Notes: generated by a model not told the origin, from the sequence alone. 64,000 nucleotides of DNA from Gemella haemolysans (GCF_901873445.1 NZ_CABFLN010000016.1:62001-126000), one strand, 5' to 3'; shown: positions 46,344 through 55,524, counted from the stretch's first letter. Numbers and translations: made by a program.

Positions 46344-48050
46344 TTATTCCTCCATACCAAGCATTTCTTGGATTTCCATTTTTAATACATTAGCATGAGA
46401 TCCATAAATTGATTGCATTTGCATATCACTTTCTGCGAATCCCATAGCTCCAAGTTTTGTTGTAATACGCTCTTGATCAACTACACTTTTATCTTTTACA
46501 TTGATTCTTAAACGAGTAATACAAGCATCTACAGCTTCGATGTTATCTGGACCACCGTGTGCTTTAACTAATTCAATCGCTTGTTTTCTAATTCCTTCTG
46601 GTGTTTTTTGTACTGTTTCCATTACTTCATCATCACCAGCAGCTACGTCTACTGATTTTGGTGCTTCTTCTTTACCAATTGTAGCAATTTCTACACCAAG
46701 TTTAGCACGAGCTTCATTTTTATTAGATAATTTAACATCATCTCCGTCTTCACGACCAGGAGTTTTAAGATCGAATTTAACAATCATAAATCTGAATACG
46801 ATGTAGTAGATGAAGAAGTAAACTACACCTACGATTGGTACTAACCACCAAGCTGTTTTAGGACCTTGAAGTACTCCGTAGATTACCCAGTTAATAAATC
46901 CGTGTCCAGTTGGAGTAGCAACCCCTGCTCCTAGCATGTGCATTACGAATAATGCTGAACCAGCTAAGAATGCGTGTACTACATAAAGAATTGGCGCTAC
47001 GAATAAGAATGTAAATTCGATTGGTTCTGTAATACCAGTTAAGAATGAAGTACCTGCAGCTGCGAATAATAATGATCCTACAACTTTACGTTTTTTCTCA
47101 TCAGCTGTTTTGTACATTGCATAAGCTGCACCAGAAAGACCGAACATGAAGTAAACAAATTTACCACCGTTAAATCTAGTGATACTTGGGTCTACGTGTT
47201 GTACGTTTGGATCAGCTAATGAAGCTAAGTAAGCGTTGATTGTACCAACTACACGTTGTCCACCAATTTCCCAAGCTCCACCTAGTTCTGTTGTACGAAC
47301 TGGCCAGTTTAAACCGTGGTGAAGACCGAATGGTAATAACGCTCTTTCTACTAAACCATACAGGAACGTTCCAATAGGTCCTGATTTAAGGATGAAGATT
47401 GATAATACACTGATACCTTTTTGTACTGGAGGCCATACGAAGAATAGTCCAGTTGCAACTGCTGACATAATTACGATAGTTGCGATAGGTACGAAACGTG
47501 GTCCACTGAAGAATCCAATAACTGTTGGTAATTGAACTTTAACAGCCCACTTATGGACGAAGTATACAACTATACCTACAATGATACCCCCGAATACACT
47601 AAGGTCCATTGTTTGAATACCAAGTACTTTTGTCTGCATGGCATTTGATAATGCTAATTTTGCTTCGTTACTTGATAATTTACTAGTATCTACTAATTTG
47701 TGACTTTGTACTAATAGGAAGTTAAGTACGTAGTGTAATACGATGAATCCTAGTAAACCAGAAAGTGCAGCAGAACCTTTTTCACGTTTTGCTAAACCTA
47801 CAGCTACCCCAACTGCAAAAATAATTGGTAAGTTGTTGAATGCTGTATCTCCTAATACAATTAGGAATTTCATAATAAATTGAATAATGTCATTTTTTAA
47901 TGCTGGGAACATTTTTAGTGTGTTTGAATTACTGAAGGCTGTCCCAATCCCTTTAATAATACCTGCACCAGGAAGTACAGATACTGGTAATAAGAACGAA
48001 CGTCCGAATTGCTCAAAAGCAGAAACGAATTTATTTTTTTTCTTTGCCAT
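46344..48050 (-). CDS. PTS EIICB permease, glucose/maltose superfamily
   Basis: 568 residues: EIIC domain (about 1-430) with about 8-10 membrane segments and the GITEPIEFTFLFVAP motif of the glucose family, a linker, and a C-terminal EIIB domain (about 480-568) with the phosphorylated Cys in VDACITRLR. There is no EIIA, so phosphate must come from a shared glucose-type EIIA. The segment FGLHHGLNWPVRTTELGG resembles the alpha-glucoside (MalX/GlvC) branch. With an RpiR-type regulator next door it recalls maltose-type systems, but no 6-phospho-glucosidase is present. Confidence 0.9.
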   Translation of the reverse strand: MAKKKNKFVSAFEQFGRSFLLPVSVLPGAGIIKGIGTAFSNSNTLKMFPALKNDIIQFIMKFLIVLGDTAFNNLPIIFAVGVAVGLAKREKGSAALSGLLGFIVLHYVLNFLLVQSHKLVDTSKLSSNEAKLALSNAMQTKVLGIQTMDLSVFGGIIVGIVVYFVHKWAVKVQLPTVIGFFSGPRFVPIATIVIMSAVATGLFFVWPPVQKGISVLSIFILKSGPIGTFLYGLVERALLPFGLHHGLNWPVRTTELGGAWEIGGQRVVGTINAYLASLADPNVQHVDPSITRFNGGKFVYFMFGLSGAAYAMYKTADEKKRKVVGSLLFAAAGTSFLTGITEPIEFTFLFVAPILYVVHAFLAGSALFVMHMLGAGVATPTGHGFINWVIYGVLQGPKTAWWLVPIVGVVYFFIYYIVFRFMIVKFDLKTPGREDGDDVKLSNKNEARAKLGVEIATIGKEEAPKSVDVAAGDDEVMETVQKTPEGIRKQAIELVKAHGGPDNIEAVDACITRLRINVKDKSVVDQERITTKLGAMGFAESDMQMQSIYGSHANVLKMEIQEMLGMEE

Positions 48051-48083
48051 TACCTTTTCTCCTTTATTATTTTTTATAAGTAC

Positions 48084-48110
48084 ATTATAACAGATTTGAA
48101 AACGGTTTTT
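48084..48110 (-). promoter_or_regulatory. PTS promoter with CRE-like site
   Basis: On the minus strand TGTTATAAT gives an extended -10 (TATAAT at 48084-48089). Just upstream, TGAAAACGGTTTTT (48097-48110, plus strand) matches 12 of 14 positions of the CcpA consensus, in a place to block the promoter. Confidence 0.6.
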
Positions 48111-48155
48111 CCGATTTCGCCTAAAAGTTTCTTGTTTTGTAATTTATTACTATTT

Positions 48156-48273
48156 CAGTAAAATTTTACTGAGCTCTAGAAAACCTTAACAATATAGCTT
48201 TTATTTTTCTATATTTTGTGATATGATACTTTATGCTGAGTAATCAAATGAAAATTTTTAGTAAATTTTACTA
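48156..48273. promoter_or_regulatory. Pair of palindromic operators between PTS and rpiR-type regulator
   Basis: CAGTAAAATTTTACTG (48156-48171, perfect 16-bp palindrome) and TAGTAAATTTTACTA (48259-48273, perfect 7-bp arms) share the AGTAAA..TTTACT core. They flank the divergent promoters, and the second one sits just before the regulator's ribosome site. Likely binding sites of the adjacent regulator. Confidence 0.65.
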
Positions 48274-48288
48274 TAGGGGGAATTTTTT

Positions 48289-49056
48289 ATGTTTTTTGAG
48301 AATCTAAAAGAAAACTATGATAAACTATCAATTTCGGAACAACAAGCTATTGATTATCTAATGAAACAAGATAATATTGAGCATACCACTCTAAAAGAAA
48401 TTAAACAAGAAATCCTTGTTTCTTCTTCTACTGTAATTCGGGCTTGTAAAAAATTGGGATATAACACATTTATTGACTTAAAATATGATTTGAAAATAAG
48501 CAAAGAGTTAGCTAAAAATAATAAGGCGACCTCATCTACCTTTAACAACTTAAAAGAACAGCTTAGCGTCGAATTTTCACGTACTATGTCTATTCTTAAT
48601 CAAGATGATTTTGATATTTTTGCTGATAAAATAATTAATGCACGTCGTATTTTTTGCTTAGGTAGTGGTTCTAGTTATATGGTTATGAGTGATTTCAACA
48701 GAAAACTTAAACTTATTAACCTTTGGTCAAATGACTATTTTGAACATTATTCTATTAAAAGAATCCCTGATATTTGTACAAAAGATGATGTAATTTTAGT
48801 ATTTTCTCTAGGTGGTAATACGGACGTCATTAATGATTGCGTCTTGGAGGCAAAACAAAATGGAGCAACAATTCTATCAATCACTAGCCTTGCGAGTAGT
48901 CCACTAGCAAAAATGAGCGATCATTTGATTAAAGTCTATGATGCACCAAAAAACAGAAAAAAAATTCGTTCTCGACTTATGTTAAACGTAGTTGGAATAA
49001 TTCTATTCGAAACTATCGTTAACACTCTAAGCCCTGGAGAATATGTAATAGATTAA
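48289..49056 (+). CDS. MurR/RpiR family transcriptional regulator with SIS domain
   Basis: 255 residues: N-terminal HTH_6 domain (1-77, with SSSTVIRACKKLGY) and a SIS sugar-phosphate-binding domain (about 105-240, CLGSGSSYMV, FSLGGNTDV, SITSLASSPLA). Such proteins sense phosphosugars and control the linked transport genes. Divergent from the EIICB-HAD operon. GGGGG-AATTTTTT precedes the ATG. Confidence 0.9.
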   Translation: MFFENLKENYDKLSISEQQAIDYLMKQDNIEHTTLKEIKQEILVSSSTVIRACKKLGYNTFIDLKYDLKISKELAKNNKATSSTFNNLKEQLSVEFSRTMSILNQDDFDIFADKIINARRIFCLGSGSSYMVMSDFNRKLKLINLWSNDYFEHYSIKRIPDICTKDDVILVFSLGGNTDVINDCVLEAKQNGATILSITSLASSPLAKMSDHLIKVYDAPKNRKKIRSRLMLNVVGIILFETIVNTLSPGEYVID

Positions 49057-49068
49057 ATTTAATAACAA

Positions 49069-49123
49069 GGGAATGGCTCGACAAAATCGATTTCTCCGAA
49101 ATCACGATTTTTGAGTCACTCCC
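49069..49123 (+). repeat. Copy D of the 55-bp dispersed palindrome, likely terminator
   Basis: GGGAATGGCTCGACAAAATCGATTTC and GAAATCACGATTTTTGAGTCACTCCC fold with two wobbles and a two-base CA bulge; TTATTTATTTT follows. It begins 12 bases after the rpiR-type gene. The wobble pairs are G-U only on the plus strand, the strand of that gene. Confidence 0.85.
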
Positions 49124-49206
49124 TTATTTATTTTCTTATATTTCATTTCAATATTAAAAATTCAGTCTATAGCTAAATTTTTTCTTCCAAATGAAATATC
49201 TTAAAA

Positions 49207-49238
49207 AAAGAGGATGACTTTTGAGCCATCCTCTTTCT
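49207..49238. terminator. Terminator of the long acidic protein gene
   Basis: AAAGAGGATG and CATCCTCTTT pair around a partly paired loop; on the minus strand seven T follow. It lies 15 bases after the stop at 49253. Confidence 0.85.
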
Positions 49239-49252
49239 TATCGATTATCTAA

Positions 49253-51862
49253 TTATTTCTTATTTTTCACCTTGTTTTTAGGTACTCGTTTTGCTGAACC
49301 TATATTCCAAACTGTCTCTTCTTGTGAGGCAATTTCTTTATAGATATTTGCATTATTTTTTACTGTAGTAGTTGCTTTAGCTTCTACTGTTTTTTTTTCA
49401 GCTATTTTTGGTTCATCTTCTTTTACTTGATTATTTATAGATAATCCTGTAGTTGATATACCAACTGGTTTATTTGAATTTTCAGCTGTATTACGTGTTG
49501 CTGAACCATATACAGAAGAATATACTGGAGATGGTTTAAACTTACCTACACTACGTGATTTAGGAGTGATAGTATTTGAACTCATCATTTTACTTGTTAC
49601 TGACCTAGTCGATGTAGAGATTCCTGATGAAGAATATTTTTCAAAAATTGCATCGAGTATTTTTTGATTATTTTCAATTTTCTCTTTGCTAACTGGTCTA
49701 TATCCATGATCTACAGTTTTATATTCACCTAACTTAGTTCCATTACCTTTGTCAAAGTACTCAGAAACGTCATTAGTATATAATTTTTCTGTATAATCTA
49801 TTCCACGTTCTACCTCTTCAACTTGTTCACTTTCTTCGTGAACTTTAGCGTTCTCTATTCTCTTTTCAACTACTTCTTTAGGAACAACTTTTTCATCTGT
49901 GAATTTATCTACATCATTAGCTTTTTTGATAATTTTATTATTAGGAGAGACTTCTCTTAATAAACTATCAATATTTACTGAATCTACAGATTCTTCGAGA
50001 TAATTTTGCTCTTCTAACTCTTCGATTTCATCTTCATTTAAATGATAATCACTGTAACCAGAAAGTCTATCTTTTTTAGCTTCTTTAATTTCTTCGTAAT
50101 CTTCAACTTCAATGTCTTCTATTTTAGCCACTTCTTGAACTAAATCAACATAAGTTTCCTCTTGTTTTTCTTTCTTGAAGTCAGCTAGATTTTCATTAAG
50201 TTCTTCTATTTCAGGAAGAGTCTCTGCTTTTCTTGGAGAAACATCAATTTTCTCAGTTTCAATCAACTCATCTAAAGCAGTTCTTTCTTGATTATTATCA
50301 GATTTCTTACCTTCATATAAACCTTTTCTGAAGTTTTCAACTTCTTCGCTAGATTCTTGGCCTTCTTCGAATCTTTCACCAACAAGTTTTTTACTTACTC
50401 TATCGATATCATCTTCGAATAAATCTTCATTTCCTTCTAATACGTCGTGTACAGAAGTATATTTTAATTTCTCACGACGGCTTCCTTCAGCATCAAGTTC
50501 TCTAACTTCTAGTGCTGTAGCTTCTTTCTCGTGAGTTTTGCTCTCTTTTTCACGAATTTCGTCAAAAATACCATCTAATTTTTCATTTTTCTTAGCGTAT
50601 AATGGATTATCTTTTTCAATCTTATCGCTTCTTCTCTCTAGAGAATTAAAGTTTTCTTCGAATTCTCTACGAGCTTCTCTATTTTTAGTAGTTCTTTCTT
50701 CTTGAACTTGAGTTTCCTCTTTAACTTGGCCTTTGAATGAAGTAGCTACTTCTTGTTTTAATTCACTACTATCTTTCCCTAGTACTACACTGTCTCCAAG
50801 AGTGTCAATCTTATGATCTTGTTTTAGTCTCTTAGTACGAACAGCAGCAAGAGTTGGGTGTTTTCTTCTTGATGGTTTCTCATCAAAGATATCAACATCA
50901 GTTATTTCAGAGCTTGAAACTCCAAGTTTTTTAAGAGCATCCCCTAAGTCTGTAACTGTTCCAGCTGAAGCTTTTTCTTCTTTTTCTTCGTATTTAGTAA
51001 TATCGATTTCTTCAAACTTAGCCTCTTCTTTAACTTCATCTACAAACTCAATTTCAAGTTCTTCTTCCGGTTCAGAATTAAATCTTTCAACTGATACTCG
51101 TGGTTTTTTCTTAGCTGGAGTTTCCTCTTCATATTCTTCTTCCTCAAAATCATCTAATGCCACTTCTAACTCTTCTTGATCAATCTCATCTTCACTTACG
51201 TTAAACAATTTATCTTTAAGCCTTGAGAAGAATCCTACTTTTTTATCTTCTTCGTATACTTCCTCATCGTCCTCATAATCTTCATAGTCTTCTTCTTTAA
51301 CTACTCTTGATTGTTCTTTTTCAGCTAGTTTAGCTTTTTCTTTTTGTTCACGTTTTTGGCGTTCTAAATATGTTTTATAATCTTCAGCCTCATCATCTTC
51401 ATCTTCTTCAAGAAGCTCTTCATCTAAAAAGTCATCGTCTAATTCTTCATCATTTTGTTTAAATAGATTTTTGAATTTAGCAAAAAAGCCATTTCCTTTT
51501 TTAGATTTTTTCTCTTGTTCGAAGTCTTCTTCATAATCATCATCTTCGAATTCATCTATTTCAAAGTCGTCTAGGTTTACTTCTTCATAATCTTCAAACG
51601 TTTCTTGAACTCTCTCTCTCTCTCTTCTATTTCTAAAATCTGATTCAAACTCTTCATCTTCAAAAGTTCTCTTAGATTTTTTAGAACTAAAGTCTATCTC
51701 AAAATCTGATTCATCCTCATAATAGACTCTTTCTTTTCTCTTATCTGCAGTTTTTCTTTCTTTACCTGCTAATGAATCTTCTTTCTTTTCTTTTTTAGAT
51801 ACCTCTTCTTCAAATATCTCATCTTCATCTTCTTCTAAAAACCACTTTTTCCAATTCACCAT
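49253..51862 (-). CDS. Long acidic, low-complexity protein in the ytpR-ytpQ operon
   Basis: Not recognised as a named family. 869 residues, very rich in Glu, Asp and Lys, without signal peptide or membrane segment. Two related units, GFFAKFKNLFKQNDEELDDD (about 125-145) and GFFSRLKDKLFNVSEDEIDQ (about 207-227), alternate with acidic stretches, so the first 260 residues look duplicated. The remainder is coiled-coil-like and disordered, with a Ser/Thr-rich tail. In Bacillus the DNA translocase gene sftA (ytpS) sits after ytpR and has a charged N-terminal region, but here no FtsK-type ATPase motif exists. AGGAGGTG precedes the ATG; 24 bp after ytpR. Confidence 0.75.
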   Translation of the reverse strand: MVNWKKWFLEEDEDEIFEEEVSKKEKKEDSLAGKERKTADKRKERVYYEDESDFEIDFSSKKSKRTFEDEEFESDFRNRRERERVQETFEDYEEVNLDDFEIDEFEDDDYEEDFEQEKKSKKGNGFFAKFKNLFKQNDEELDDDFLDEELLEEDEDDEAEDYKTYLERQKREQKEKAKLAEKEQSRVVKEEDYEDYEDDEEVYEEDKKVGFFSRLKDKLFNVSEDEIDQEELEVALDDFEEEEYEEETPAKKKPRVSVERFNSEPEEELEIEFVDEVKEEAKFEEIDITKYEEKEEKASAGTVTDLGDALKKLGVSSSEITDVDIFDEKPSRRKHPTLAAVRTKRLKQDHKIDTLGDSVVLGKDSSELKQEVATSFKGQVKEETQVQEERTTKNREARREFEENFNSLERRSDKIEKDNPLYAKKNEKLDGIFDEIREKESKTHEKEATALEVRELDAEGSRREKLKYTSVHDVLEGNEDLFEDDIDRVSKKLVGERFEEGQESSEEVENFRKGLYEGKKSDNNQERTALDELIETEKIDVSPRKAETLPEIEELNENLADFKKEKQEETYVDLVQEVAKIEDIEVEDYEEIKEAKKDRLSGYSDYHLNEDEIEELEEQNYLEESVDSVNIDSLLREVSPNNKIIKKANDVDKFTDEKVVPKEVVEKRIENAKVHEESEQVEEVERGIDYTEKLYTNDVSEYFDKGNGTKLGEYKTVDHGYRPVSKEKIENNQKILDAIFEKYSSSGISTSTRSVTSKMMSSNTITPKSRSVGKFKPSPVYSSVYGSATRNTAENSNKPVGISTTGLSINNQVKEDEPKIAEKKTVEAKATTTVKNNANIYKEIASQEETVWNIGSAKRVPKNKVKNKK

Positions 51863-51886
51863 GCTTCACACCTCCTAAGTTAAATT

Positions 51887-52492
51887 CTATTTAAGATTTA
51901 AATCTTTCACACGAGTTCCTACTTTAGTATCCGCGTCTAATACTAAAATTCCTCGTGCTTCTTCTTGTGGTAATCCTAATTCACGTTTTGAACATAGCAT
52001 TCCGTTTGATTCTACACCACGTAATTTTGATTTTTTAATTAATAAACCACTTGGCATCATTGCACCGCTTAATGCTACAACAACTTTTTGTCCAGCTTCT
52101 ACATTCGGCGCTCCACAGACAATTTGTAATGTCTCATCTTCACTAACTTTTACTTCCGTTACTTTTAGCTTATCAGCATCTGGGTGTTTTTCACAACTTA
52201 AAACTTCTCCAACTACGAAGAAATCGTCATTGTTTCCTTCTAAATCAATTTTGATTCCATTTTTTTCTAAACGTTTTTGAAGAATCTCTTTTTGTTCTTC
52301 TGTTAAATCAATACTTCCTTCTCCATCTAATTTCAAGTTTTCAATATTAAAAATATTTAACCCAACTAAAGCACCATTTTCATCTTTAATTAGAGTGATA
52401 TTTTTTTTCTCCTCGTATGTTACCTCTTCTTTACTTTGAATAGTAATTAATAATGTTTCTCCTAACATTTTCTTATTGTAAAAAAATAACAT
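51887..52492 (-). CDS. ytpR: YtpR family tRNA-binding (EMAP/OB-fold) protein
   Basis: 201 residues. The second half (about 88-198) is the tRNA-binding domain known from Phe[50 protein letters not shown]. The exact role of free YtpR is unknown. Follows ytpQ as in Bacillus. Confidence 0.93.
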   Translation of the reverse strand: MLFFYNKKMLGETLLITIQSKEEVTYEEKKNITLIKDENGALVGLNIFNIENLKLDGEGSIDLTEEQKEILQKRLEKNGIKIDLEGNNDDFFVVGEVLSCEKHPDADKLKVTEVKVSEDETLQIVCGAPNVEAGQKVVVALSGAMMPSGLLIKKSKLRGVESNGMLCSKRELGLPQEEARGILVLDADTKVGTRVKDLNLK

Positions 52493-52528
52493 GACTCTCT
52501 CTCCTATACTTAATTTTAATTTTTAAAG

Positions 52529-53329
52529 TTATTCTACAAAAATAAAATAACTCTCTAGTTCTTTTCCATCATATTTAAATGTAATTGTTGTTATTGGCAC
52601 AAGACCTTCCGTAAAAAAATGAACCATCATTTTTTGCAAAATTTCTAAGCCCTGTTTATTTTTTATATCTGCGATAATTAGCGTATCTTGATGTGGCAAG
52701 CCGACATAAAATGAATCACCTATTTTCTTATAGAAATAATCTAATACATTCTTATCAAATATTCTAGCTCCGTCATAACCATCTTTCGCATTTAGGAAAT
52801 AAAATCTATTCCCTACAACTTCATCCACATTATACTTAAGTGGTAGTTTTTCTAAATTGTTTTTAGCAACTTCTAAAACTTCTTGCTTATTTTTTGAGAA
52901 TTTATCTAAAAAACTACTATCTAACAATTTATATCCATCTTTAAAATCATAAGCTAGATACATTTTAGTCTCGTTTGTATGTTCAAAACTAACAAGATTA
53001 TCCTCATTATTCTTGTTGAAACTACTCGCTCGAACTATCGGATAAATATTTTTCAATAATTCATCTTCAGTTATATCATCTATAGAAAGTTTTTTTTGTG
53101 CATTAAAATTCCCTACTATGTAGTAGACAAACTCTTCTATTTTTTTATCCCCTTTACTAGTTTTCTTATCTCCTAGCTTTCTAACAAAACTATCTATATC
53201 TATTTTTGCACGACGATTTTCATACTCTAAAATAAAAACACTATTATCTTTTTCTCGTCGTTCGTGAATTTTTAAAGTGGGTAGTTTTTCTATTATTTTT
53301 TCAAATATATAATCTCTTGTATAAGACAT
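52529..53329 (-). CDS. ytpQ: DUF1444 family protein (YtpQ)
   Basis: 266 residues, no membrane segment. The family is widespread in Bacillota and always near ytpR; function unknown. Family features include the N-terminal FEKIIEKLP and a central YPIVRASSF segment. GGAGGTA precedes the ATG. Confidence 0.88.
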   Translation of the reverse strand: MSYTRDYIFEKIIEKLPTLKIHERREKDNSVFILEYENRRAKIDIDSFVRKLGDKKTSKGDKKIEEFVYYIVGNFNAQKKLSIDDITEDELLKNIYPIVRASSFNKNNEDNLVSFEHTNETKMYLAYDFKDGYKLLDSSFLDKFSKNKQEVLEVAKNNLEKLPLKYNVDEVVGNRFYFLNAKDGYDGARIFDKNVLDYFYKKIGDSFYVGLPHQDTLIIADIKNKQGLEILQKMMVHFFTEGLVPITTITFKYDGKELESYFIFVE

Positions 53330-53364
53330 ATTACCTCCAATTTTGTGTATAATATGGCAACTTA

Positions 53365-53394
53365 ATTATACCATATTCATTTGTATTCAATCAA
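53365..53394 (-). promoter_or_regulatory. ytpQ operon promoter
   Basis: On the minus strand TTGATT (53389-53394) and TATAAT (53365-53370) are 18 bp apart. Confidence 0.6.
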
Positions 53395-53450
53395 CATAAA
53401 TAGGGAATATATACAAATATTATTCACTTTTTTACACTTTAGTTATTTAA

Positions 53451-53479
53451 TTGCAGCTTACTCTTTTATTTGTTATAAT
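53451..53479 (+). promoter_or_regulatory. Promoter of the small membrane protein gene
   Basis: TTGCAG (53451-53456) and TATAAT (53474-53479) are exactly 17 bp apart. Confidence 0.7.
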
Positions 53480-53507
53480 TTTATATATAAAACTTAGGAG
53501 GAATTTT

Positions 53508-53768
53508 GTGAATAACGAAGCTAAAAAAGCTGAATTATTGGAAAAATACAATAATTGGGCAAAAAAAAATAAACAACGCTTGTTAATTTCTGTTGTTGTT
53601 TACTTAATAATAATTTTATTGAATTTCATATTTTTAAAAAATAATAAAATTACTATTCTTTCTTCTTTATTATTTTTTACTTATGCTATTTATGTATTTT
53701 CATTAATTTGGTTTATAAATAATAAACTTATTATGAATATTGATTCTATAGATTTTGATATAAAATAA
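53508..53768 (+). CDS. Small two-segment membrane protein
   Basis: 86 residues from a GTG at 53508, chosen for AGGAGG 7 bases ahead. A charged N-terminus (NNEAKKAELLEKYNNWAKKNKQR) is followed by two membrane segments (about 25-43 and 50-72) and a short acidic tail. No family recognised. Own promoter and terminator. Confidence 0.7.
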   Translation: MNNEAKKAELLEKYNNWAKKNKQRLLISVVVYLIIILLNFIFLKNNKITILSSLLFFTYAIYVFSLIWFINNKLIMNIDSIDFDIK

Positions 53769-53815
53769 ACTGACTTAAATTAATCACTTTCGATTATTTA
53801 AGTCAGTCTTTTTAT
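53769..53815 (+). terminator. Terminator of the small membrane protein gene
   Basis: ACTGACTTAAAT and ATTTAAGTCAGT form the stem, then CTTTTTATTT. The stem follows the stop directly. Confidence 0.85.
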
Positions 53816-53818
53816 TTA

Positions 53819-53878
53819 TTAAGCTTGTTGTACTTCTAGCTCTTCTTCATCTTCTTTTCCAATTTTATCAAAAGTCAT
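53819..53878 (-). CDS. Possible 19-residue peptide
   Basis: An ATG at 53878 reads MTFDKIGKEDEEELEVQQA before a TAA, and AGGAAG lies 4 bases ahead. There is no clear promoter. It could be a real micropeptide or the start of a decayed gene. Confidence 0.25.
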   Translation of the reverse strand: MTFDKIGKEDEEELEVQQA

Positions 53879-54005
53879 AATTCTTCCTAAAGGAAATTAC
53901 CTAAATTAGCACAAAAATTAACTTATTAAACTAAAAAAAACTTACGAAAAAAATTTTTTTATGCTATAATACCTAGCATATTTCAAAAAATCGAAAGGAG
54001 TCAAC

Positions 54006-55169
54006 ATGACATTAAAAAGAAATTCTAAATTATTTTTAGTTCTATTTCTAGGAACTTTATCGGCTTTTGGGCCATTTGTTACAGACTTATATTTACCAGC
54101 ATTGCCTACTATGACATCATTCTTCAATGCTAGTACCTCAACAATTCAACTTACTCTAACAGGTAGTATGGTTGGTCTTGCATTAGGGCAATTGCTTATC
54201 GGACCTATTAGTGATAAGTACGGACGTAAAAATCCACTGATTCTAAGCCTAATAATATATTTAATCAGTACACTGGCTATTATTATCTTTCCGAATGTTT
54301 ATGCAATGATAATATTGAGATTTATACAAGGTATTTCATCTGCAGGTGCTGTAGTTATTTCTCGTGCTATTTCTACTGATTTATACCAAGGACGTGAATT
54401 AGCAGCATTCTTCGCATTACTTATGGCAGTTAATGGATTAGCTCCTATACTTTCTCCTATATTAGGGAGTTTATTACTTCAACTTACAGACTGGCGCGGA
54501 ATATTCGTGACCCTTGCTGTAATAGGTATTATCTTATTAGCTGTAAGTTTCAAGTTCCATGAATCATTAAATTCAGATAAAAGATTGAATCTTCCAATAA
54601 CTAAAACTTATTACTCAATCATCCTAGTCGCAAAAAATAAACTGTTCTTTGCGTTAGTTATCATCCAAGGATTCTCCTTAGCTGCAATGTTTGCATATAT
54701 AGCTGCATCTCCATTTATCTTACAAACACACTATAATTTAACTCCATTGATGTACAGTTTGTGTTTTGGTCTTAATGGTTTTGCTATAGTTTTAGGTAGT
54801 AAAAGCGCTGGTAACTTTAAAGAAAAAAATAGTATCAAACTTGGATTATCACTTATGCTAGCAGTTAGTATATATCTAGCAATCGTTTTAACATTAACGT
54901 TACCTTTCCTATTCATTGAAGCTGGATTTTTCCTTCTTCTACTGGGGTTAGGTTTCATATTACCTGCTGGTTCTGCTATTGCTATGAGTTTAGAACGCGA
55001 GCGTGCTGGTAGCGCATCTGCATTCTTTGGATTCGTACCATTTTTCTTAGGTGGTGTCGTTTCACCACTAGTAGGAATAGGTAATATCTTCCACTCTAGT
55101 GCAATTGCAATCGTAATTTGTTCTGCAATATCTTTTGTAATATTCAAATTAGTTGAAAAAAGAATATAA
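54006..55169 (+). CDS. Bcr/CflA family MFS drug efflux transporter
   Basis: 387 residues, 12 membrane segments. LSAFGPFVTDLYLPALPTM at the N-terminus and GPISDKYGRKNPLI after segment 2 are typical of the Bcr/CflA group. Exports drugs such as bicyclomycin or chloramphenicol in relatives. AAAGGAG precedes the ATG. Monocistronic. Confidence 0.9.
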   Translation: MTLKRNSKLFLVLFLGTLSAFGPFVTDLYLPALPTMTSFFNASTSTIQLTLTGSMVGLALGQLLIGPISDKYGRKNPLILSLIIYLISTLAIIIFPNVYAMIILRFIQGISSAGAVVISRAISTDLYQGRELAAFFALLMAVNGLAPILSPILGSLLLQLTDWRGIFVTLAVIGIILLAVSFKFHESLNSDKRLNLPITKTYYSIILVAKNKLFFALVIIQGFSLAAMFAYIAASPFILQTHYNLTPLMYSLCFGLNGFAIVLGSKSAGNFKEKNSIKLGLSLMLAVSIYLAIVLTLTLPFLFIEAGFFLLLLGLGFILPAGSAIAMSLERERAGSASAFFGFVPFFLGGVVSPLVGIGNIFHSSAIAIVICSAISFVIFKLVEKRI

Positions 55170-55175
55170 AATTAA

Positions 55176-55229
55176 AAATCTAAGTTGTAAAATTATGTGT
55201 AATTACATAATGTCATAACTTAGATTTTC
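55176..55229 (+). terminator. Terminator of the Bcr/CflA gene
   Basis: AAAATCTAAGTT (55176-55187) pairs perfectly with AACTTAGATTTT (55218-55229); an inner ATTATGT..ACATAAT stem lies in the loop. CTTTATAATTT follows. Confidence 0.8.
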
Positions 55230-55349
55230 TTTATAATTTAAGTACACTATCAAACTCATTATACCATATATTCCTAGTTATTATAAGACTTGTTTTCCCC
55301 CTTTATTTATGATACCTTGTAAGTGAGAAGTGATAGAAGAATTTTTGAA

Positions 55350-55399
55350 GAATGACTCAAAATCGTGATTTCGAAGAAATCGATTTTGTTGAGTCAACC
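55350..55399. repeat. Copy E of the 55-bp dispersed palindrome
   Basis: TGACTCAAAATCG..ATTTC-GAA-GAAAT-CGATTTTGTTGAGTCA. The outer pairs match TTGAGTCA fully. It lies 23 bp before the 33-aa gene rather than at a gene end. Confidence 0.85.
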
Positions 55400-55422
55400 T
55401 AACTAAAAAGGAGGGAATAAAA

Positions 55423-55524
55423 ATGTATATTCCAACAATAGTAATAATTTGTATGGTATGTGGAGCTATGGGTGGAACTCTAGGCTACTATTTTACAAAT
55501 AAAAATAAGAAAACAAAAAAATAA
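55423..55524 (+). CDS. 33-residue membrane peptide
   Basis: MYIPTIVIICMVCGAMGGTLGYYFTNKNKKTKK: one membrane segment with a GxxGG motif and a Lys-rich tail. AAAAAGGAGGGA gives a very strong ribosome site 6-12 bases ahead, and a terminator follows. Small single-segment proteins of this kind occur in Bacillota; no function recognised. Confidence 0.6.
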   Translation: MYIPTIVIICMVCGAMGGTLGYYFTNKNKKTKK

